Source of the DNA: Eggerthellales bacterium UBA948
Lineage (GTDB): Bacteria > Actinomycetota > Coriobacteriia > Coriobacteriales > UBA8131
NCBI GenBank assembly: GCA_002293265.1
Contig: DBCW01000056.1
Span: 1-10,541 of the forward strand
Reading direction: 5' to 3'
Length of the DNA: 10,541 bases
Positions 7,136 through 10,541 of this stretch are shown piece after piece (positions within the stretch are counted from its first letter, which is position 1; the number at the start of each line of letters is the position of its first letter). The position numbers and the translations under genes are program-made. Under the pieces are notes generated by a model, which did not search any database, had not been told where the DNA came from, and saw only the letters and a program-made list of their open reading frames with translations.

Positions 7136-7315
7136 TTACTTGTTGGTTGTATTGGTCTTTCCCGGTTCCAAGAGAAGCGAGCTGTTACACTGAGAGCAGG
7201 TTTTTGAGCCAACTTCATTTGTGTACGAACATTCTGGACAGCGTCTTACCATAATCGGTTTTGGTAATTCGCCTCGGCATCTTCCACAATTAAAACAGTA
7301 GTGACACGAGCCCAT
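7136..7315 (-). CDS. Small eight-cysteine zinc-ribbon or Fe-S protein (59 aa)
   Basis: This short gene reads ATG at 7315 to TAA at 7136-7138. The product opens MGSCHYCFNCGRCRGE and has eight cysteines in its first 43 residues: C4-x2-C7-x2-C10-x2-C13, then C26-x2-C29 (CPEC) and C40-x2-C43 (CSQC). The second set, with N33 and G36 between the knuckles, is a typical zinc-ribbon pattern. The first set could form a second zinc site or hold a [4Fe-4S] cluster. The tail (residues 44-59) is polar. GAGG lies 5 bp before the ATG. It sits between the Fe-S protein and the MFS gene, 28 bp from the latter, suggesting cotranscription with it. Possible roles are electron transfer, metal or cofactor delivery, or a structural subunit of the Mo-enzyme. 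I do not recognise a named family. The regular Cys pairs and clean gene spacing argue that it is real. Confidence 0.78.
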   Translation of the reverse strand: MGSCHYCFNCGRCRGELPKPIMVRRCPECSYTNEVGSKTCSQCNSSLLLEPGKTNTTNK

Positions 7316-7355
7316 TTTCGCCTCTTGGTTCCATTTTTAGCAATAGTTCAAACTT

Positions 7356-7395
7356 AAACGGGGTCATGAAGTGAAAGTCAAACACGACCCCGTTT
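7356..7395 (-). terminator. Perfect 10-bp hairpin after the small Fe-S gene, terminator or attenuator
   Basis: AAACGGGGTC (7356-7365) and GACCCCGTTT (7386-7395) are exact reverse complements around a 20-nt loop. On the minus strand the stem starts 10 bp after the TAG of the Fe-S gene and ends in GTTTAAGTTTG, a modest U-rich run. The Cys-rich gene begins only 40 bp further. It could therefore be a partial terminator that lowers expression of the Cys-rich/MFS pair, or a 3'-end stabilising structure for the Mo-enzyme message. Confidence 0.55.
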
Positions 7396-7405
7396 GTTGG
7401 TATTT

Positions 7406-7744
7406 CTAGCGGGAGAAGATGACCATCTTGTCTTTTTTAACCTTCTTCGCCAGCTCTTCTAACGTACCATAAACCATAACACCTGCTTGGCAGTGGTGCA
7501 CACACGTGGGCAGTTTGCCTGCGCCTACGCGCTCTTCACACAGGTCACAAAGACTTGTTGGTACCGGAATGTGCTCATATTCCCAGCGGCCATTAGAGTT
7601 TTGGCGTGGACCGTCTTGTAGTATCTTGATGCCAAAGTCTCCACGTGGCATGTCGTGCTCTTTTTTACAGGCTACTTCGCATGCATGGCACCCTGAGCAA
7701 AACTCGTAATCAATAAGTAAGCCGTATCCTTCTTTATTAGCCAT
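7406..7744 (-). CDS. Two-cluster [4Fe-4S] protein, small subunit of the Mo-enzyme
   Basis: From the ATG at 7744 the protein has 112 residues. C16-x2-C19-x2-C22-x3-C26 (FCSGCHACEVAC) and C66-x2-C69-x11-C81-x3-C85 (LCDLCEE, CVHHC) provide ligands for two [4Fe-4S] clusters. This corresponds to the first and last cysteine groups of DmsB/NrfC-type subunits with the middle two-cluster domain missing. There is no signal peptide. The start overlaps the end of the Mo-enzyme gene by 8 bp, and AGGAGG (7753-7758) lies 8 bp upstream, inside that gene, so translation is probably coupled and the two products probably form a complex. It would relay electrons to the Mo-enzyme cluster from a soluble donor, since no membrane anchor gene is present. 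The frame stays open upstream to 7981, but that part is a shadow of the Mo-enzyme gene. The C-terminal tail is rich in lysine. Confidence 0.92.
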   Translation of the reverse strand: MANKEGYGLLIDYEFCSGCHACEVACKKEHDMPRGDFGIKILQDGPRQNSNGRWEYEHIPVPTSLCDLCEERVGAGKLPTCVHHCQAGVMVYGTLEELAKKVKKDKMVIFSR

Positions 7745-10091
7745 GGGTGTAACCTCCTCCACGTGTGACCTGATATGTAGGCTGCATTTCCGGTGTGCTG
7801 TTTTCCGGGGTGCAGGGATATACTTTAGCGATTCCGCACTTAATAGGTGCGCCGTAACCGCTCTTGCCGTTTTCGCACATTGGGATGGCGTTGTTGGGGT
7901 TGCAATCAAAGACACCAAATAAGCTGGGCTCGGCGGCTTCTTTTTCCGGGAACCACCAGCCGTGCTCTGTGGAGATAACACGAGGATCTAGGGTTGCGTC
8001 ATATGTGGCGATTTGGCGGAATTTACCAATCTCATTTTCGATCCAAGCCCACTGGCCATTTTCGATACCATATTTTGCAGCAGTATCCGGGTTGATGTAG
8101 AACAAAGGATTTGGATGAAGCTCGCGGCTGGTCGTAGAGGCCTGGCGCCATTCGGAGTGGAAGAATTCAAATGAGCGCTTGCCGGTGGTGAGTACCAGAG
8201 GATATTTCTCGGCCAGCTCAGGAGTTGAGACGGGGCTGGTTGGCGGCTCCTCATAATAAGGCAGAGGGTCTTCTCCCCATGAATCGTACAGTGAGATGTA
8301 GAACTCGTAGCGACCTGTGGGAGTCATAAATCCGGGCTGTCCATCGGGGCGCAACAAACCTTTCTCATATTTGTAGTAACGGAAGTCATTGTAGAAGAAT
8401 CCGTTGTAGTCCTGCTCCAGTTGCTCCATCGTAAAGCCGCAGTTGCCAACTTCAAGGCGCCAGTTCATGTAGTCGCGTGGCTCTTTAACCCAATCCGGCC
8501 AGTTCTCAGGAGCCAGACGATGGCCAAGATCGATCATGATCTGCTCGTCTTCTTTTGCCTCATAGAAAGTTGAGCATTTGGTTAGCGAACGTACCGGATC
8601 AAACCAAACGCGGATACAGTCGCGCTCATTAGACATGGCACAAGGCAAAATAAGATCGGCACAAGCAACAGCAAACGGAGTCTTGAACATGTCGATGACA
8701 CAGATAAATGGAACATTTGCCATAGCGCGATAGATTCGCGGAGCATCCTGACCCATGTTGGTGATGGGATTAGATGATTGAATCCACAGCATGTTAACCG
8801 GACGCGGATCACCTTTTTCATCCAGACCGGTCTCACAAGCCTCTAAGATCGCGTCGGATTGTGAAGATGCAGTAAAGCCGTACTTCTTTAGCGGATACTT
8901 GCTGTTACCCAGGCGTTTTTCGACCATACCCTCTTTGAGGTACTCGATGCCGCTGTTGTAGCCAAACTCCAGACCGCTGGCTTGGTCGATCAAAACGTTG
9001 CCACCGGGGTTGTCGATGTTTCCTGTGACACCGGCCAGACAGGCGATGGCGTGAGCGGTTACGGTACCAATCTTAGACATATCTACTGCCAGACCCCACT
9101 GAATTGAAGAGGGTTGGGCTTTTGCATAGAAGCGAGCGGCTTCGATAATCAAGTCTTCATCTACCCAGCAAACTTCGGCAGCTTTAGCAGTTGTATACTC
9201 CTGCACTCTTTCTTTAAGAGCGTCAAAGCCATACGTCCATTTGTCGATAAAGTCATGATCTACGAGGTCTTCATCAATTATTACTTTAAGCATTGCCATT
9301 GCCAGCATAGCATCTGTTCCCGGACGAACTCTCAGCCAATATTTTGACTTTGCAGCCATCCAAGTAAGTTGAGGATCTATGGTAATGAGCTCTGATCCGC
9401 GTTTTTGACACTCCACAATCCAGTGCCCCAAGAAAGCATCAGCATTGTTGATGACCGGATTGGTTCCCCAAATAACTATGCACTCCGGCACTTGCCAATC
9501 CGGATCTTCTTCATAACGAGTTGCACGGAACTGCGACATATCTGCAACCCATTGGTTTCCCATAACAACATAGCAAAGTGCCGTGCGTGGCAACATGCAA
9601 GAGTCGCCCGATAAGAAGCAAAGCGTGAGATCGGGTCCGCCAAAGTTTGCATATTGATTGTGGGCAATAACTTGAGAGACGTTACGGCCGGTTCCGATCA
9701 TTGAAATGATGGATTCAGGGCCATCTTCTTTTTGGAACTTCTTCACATTTTCTTCGATGATGTCGTATGCTTCGTCCCAAGAAACTCGCTCCCACTTATC
9801 CTCACCACGTTCGCCAGCTCGTTTCATCGGGTATTTAAGGCGATCTTCATGATTTACAAGCTCCGGAAGCTCTAGGCAACGCATGCATAAACGGCCTTGG
9901 GTGAACGGACTGTTTGGGTCTCCCTCGGTCTTTACTAACTTGCCGTCCTCATCGGTGTAAAAAATGATTTGGCATCCCTCATGACAACCCGGTCCCGACC
10001 ACATAGTGGTGCGTGTTGCCGTGAGATCCCCCTCTTTCCAATGCAACTGATTGGGGTATAGGTCAAAATTGTATTCGTTGTTGTACTCCAT
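7737..10091 (-). CDS. Molybdopterin (bis-MGD) oxidoreductase, catechol dehydroxylase/transhydroxylase-like
   Basis: The 784-residue protein is a complete DMSO-reductase-superfamily catalytic subunit. An N-terminal Fe-S motif, C36-x3-C40-x28-C69-x2-C72 (PGCHEGC, RLCMRC), is followed by WDEAYDII (105-112), a candidate Mo-ligand region SGDSCMLPR (161-169, S164 or C165), the MGD-binding WGTNPVINNADAF (208-220) with LITIDP (235-240) and RPGTDAMLAMAM (256-267), WIQSSNPITNMG (436-447), and a C-terminal dinucleotide-binding domain from about 630. No twin-arginine signal is present, so it is cytoplasmic. Overall character and the PGCHEGC opening recall Coriobacteriia catechol dehydroxylases and Pelobacter transhydroxylase; this is recognition from memory. 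It forms an operon with the two-cluster Fe-S protein. AGGAG with 5 bp spacing supports the ATG at 10091; the longer frame to 10196 has no ribosome site and adds a basic, non-conserved leader. Other reactions of the superfamily remain possible. Confidence 0.9.
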   Translation of the reverse strand: MEYNNEYNFDLYPNQLHWKEGDLTATRTTMWSGPGCHEGCQIIFYTDEDGKLVKTEGDPNSPFTQGRLCMRCLELPELVNHEDRLKYPMKRAGERGEDKWERVSWDEAYDIIEENVKKFQKEDGPESIISMIGTGRNVSQVIAHNQYANFGGPDLTLCFLSGDSCMLPRTALCYVVMGNQWVADMSQFRATRYEEDPDWQVPECIVIWGTNPVINNADAFLGHWIVECQKRGSELITIDPQLTWMAAKSKYWLRVRPGTDAMLAMAMLKVIIDEDLVDHDFIDKWTYGFDALKERVQEYTTAKAAEVCWVDEDLIIEAARFYAKAQPSSIQWGLAVDMSKIGTVTAHAIACLAGVTGNIDNPGGNVLIDQASGLEFGYNSGIEYLKEGMVEKRLGNSKYPLKKYGFTASSQSDAILEACETGLDEKGDPRPVNMLWIQSSNPITNMGQDAPRIYRAMANVPFICVIDMFKTPFAVACADLILPCAMSNERDCIRVWFDPVRSLTKCSTFYEAKEDEQIMIDLGHRLAPENWPDWVKEPRDYMNWRLEVGNCGFTMEQLEQDYNGFFYNDFRYYKYEKGLLRPDGQPGFMTPTGRYEFYISLYDSWGEDPLPYYEEPPTSPVSTPELAEKYPLVLTTGKRSFEFFHSEWRQASTTSRELHPNPLFYINPDTAAKYGIENGQWAWIENEIGKFRQIATYDATLDPRVISTEHGWWFPEKEAAEPSLFGVFDCNPNNAIPMCENGKSGYGAPIKCGIAKVYPCTPENSTPEMQPTYQVTRGGGYTHG

Positions 10092-10201
10092 ACCTTCTCC
10101 TGTCTTTTTGCTAGTCAAACTTGGCTTTAGATGATTGGGGTGTTTGTCGCAATTCCTCCTCTGCTTAGAACGTGTAATTACCTTTTGGATCTGCAAGTAT
10201 G

Positions 10202-10230
10202 GTCTTATTTCATGTATGCATATCGACCAA
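10202..10230 (-). promoter_or_regulatory. Possible promoter of the Mo-enzyme operon with TATGCATA palindrome in the spacer
   Basis: On the minus strand TTGGTC (complement of 10225-10230) and TAAGAC (complement of 10202-10207) stand 17 bp apart. Each matches only half of the sigma-70 consensus, so the call is weak. The palindrome TATGCATA (10215-10222) lies in the spacer, as in the regulator promoter at 373-402. Arms TGGTC and GACCA flank the site on either side. The leader to the ATG would be about 100 nt. Confidence 0.25.
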
Positions 10231-10289
10231 AAATTTATGCTATTAGTTTGCGCTGGAGGGAGGTATTAAAACAATTACAAAAGTTCTAA

Positions 10290-10514
10290 AATTGGCAGCT
10301 TCTCGTTGTAGGTTTCTACAAACCGGATAGTTGGCGAAGAGTGGAGCAGTATGGATATGTTGTTGAGGGTTGTATTTGTGTTGAAGCATTAAGAGCAATT
10401 GACCTAAATAATCCGCATAGGGCGACTAAACATCTTTGCGGCTCATTAGATGAAGTTACTATGGCAACGGTTCTAGACGCACTTGGTCAGACTGTCCGAA
10501 AACCTTGTATATAA
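10290..10514 (+). pseudogene. Possible gene remnant, open frame without a credible start
   Basis: A 74-codon frame opens after a TAA at 10287-10289 and closes with TAA at 10512-10514. It reads like protein (for example SWRRVEQYGYVVEG, then ALRAIDLNNPHRATKHL, ending LDEVTMATVLDALGQTVRKP), but it has no ATG near its beginning. The only early start is a GTG at 10341 without a good ribosome site. A second frame ending at 10330 (KVLKLAASRC) begins after a GGAGG at 10257-10262 region, so a frameshift joining the two is possible. I do not recognise the family; the end vaguely resembles the tail of a small helix-turn-helix protein. It could equally be random. Confidence 0.25.
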
Positions 10515-10521
10515 CCCAAGT

Positions 10522-10541
10522 TGTCATTCCCGTGCAGGCGG
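10522..10541. repeat. REP-like palindromic element, cut by the right window edge
   Basis: The last 20 bases, TGTCATTCCCGTGCAGGCGG, match the first arm and loop of a common bacterial intergenic palindrome of the form GTCATTCCCGCGNAGGCGGGAATC. It is in the orientation opposite to the degenerate copy at 5677-5704. The second arm lies outside the window. Confidence 0.5.

Larger units (their letters stand above)
10092..10541. other. Upstream region of the Mo-enzyme gene up to the right edge
   Basis: No intact gene is evident in these 450 bp. The region holds the Mo-enzyme leader, a weak minus-strand promoter candidate with the TATGCATA palindrome (10202-10230), a start-less plus-strand frame (10290-10514) and the first 20 bases of a REP-like element (10522-10541). 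Confidence 0.5.

Noticed and set aside
7108..7218. N-terminal extension of the MFS protein (in-frame ATG at 7218)
   Set aside because: It is hydrophilic, has no ribosome site, overlaps the eight-Cys gene in another frame, and an optimal AGGAGG precedes the ATG at 7107.
7745..7981. Extension of the small Fe-S protein upstream to 7981
   Set aside because: It is an out-of-frame shadow of the Mo-enzyme C-terminus; AGGAGG at 7753-7758 and the conserved Cys spacing start the protein at 7744.
10092..10196. Extension of the Mo-enzyme to an ATG at 10196, containing KQRRN, considered as a twin-arginine signal
   Set aside because: No hydrophobic core or SRRxFLK-like motif follows; the ribosome site supports the ATG at 10091.
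1..10541. CRISPR array, tRNA, rRNA, insertion sequence or phage genes
   Set aside because: No regularly spaced repeats, cloverleaf-like segments, transposase motifs or phage proteins were seen by eye on either strand; a covariance-model scan would be needed to exclude small RNAs.

Overview
The window looks like a catabolic or respiratory accessory locus from an obligate anaerobe. It combines a molybdopterin (bis-MGD family) oxidoreductase, an aldehyde:ferredoxin oxidoreductase (AOR) family protein that would need a tungsto- or molybdopterin, two different cubane Fe-S electron-transfer proteins, an SDR dehydrogenase, two MFS transporters and a PucR/CdaR-type regulator. The Mo-enzyme resembles, from memory, the catechol dehydroxylase/pyrogallol transhydroxylase-like enzymes abundant in Coriobacteriia (Eggerthellaceae). 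That makes a Coriobacteriia host my first guess and an anaerobic Firmicute such as a Desulfitobacterium relative my second. The taxonomic call is inference only.

Layout. Positions 1-352 (+) are the C-terminal end of an MFS permease that enters from the left. A 119-bp gap (353-471) carries a promoter with an extended -10 and a perfect 12-bp palindrome in its spacer. Next comes a 564-aa PucR-type regulator (472-2166, +). It converges, with a 4-bp overlap, on a leftward operon that reads from right to left: four-cluster Fe-S protein (5588-5010), AOR (5000-2922), SDR (2912-2163). These three are almost contiguous; the AOR ribosome site abuts the Fe-S stop codon, and the SDR ribosome site overlaps the AOR stop codon. 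A 268-bp gap (5589-5856) holds a degenerate REP-like element and a GC-rich hairpin. The second leftward group reads from right to left: Mo-enzyme (10091-7737), an 8-bp overlapping two-cluster Fe-S protein (7744-7406), a perfect 10-bp hairpin, a 59-aa protein with eight cysteines (7315-7136) that conventional ORF length cut-offs miss, and an MFS permease (7107-5857). The last 450 bp hold the Mo-enzyme leader, a second copy of the palindrome core TATGCATA, a start-less ORF that may be a gene remnant, and the beginning of a second REP-like element.

Working model (inference). The MFS permease imports a small organic substrate. The cytoplasmic Mo-enzyme transforms it, probably reductively (dehydroxylation or transhydroxylation of an aromatic is the leading idea), drawing electrons through the small Fe-S protein. 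The SDR and AOR/Fe-S set handles an alcohol, carbonyl or aldehyde intermediate. The PucR-type protein may regulate the locus; a palindrome core shared by its own promoter and the Mo-enzyme upstream region is a candidate binding site. The substrate cannot be read from the sequence.
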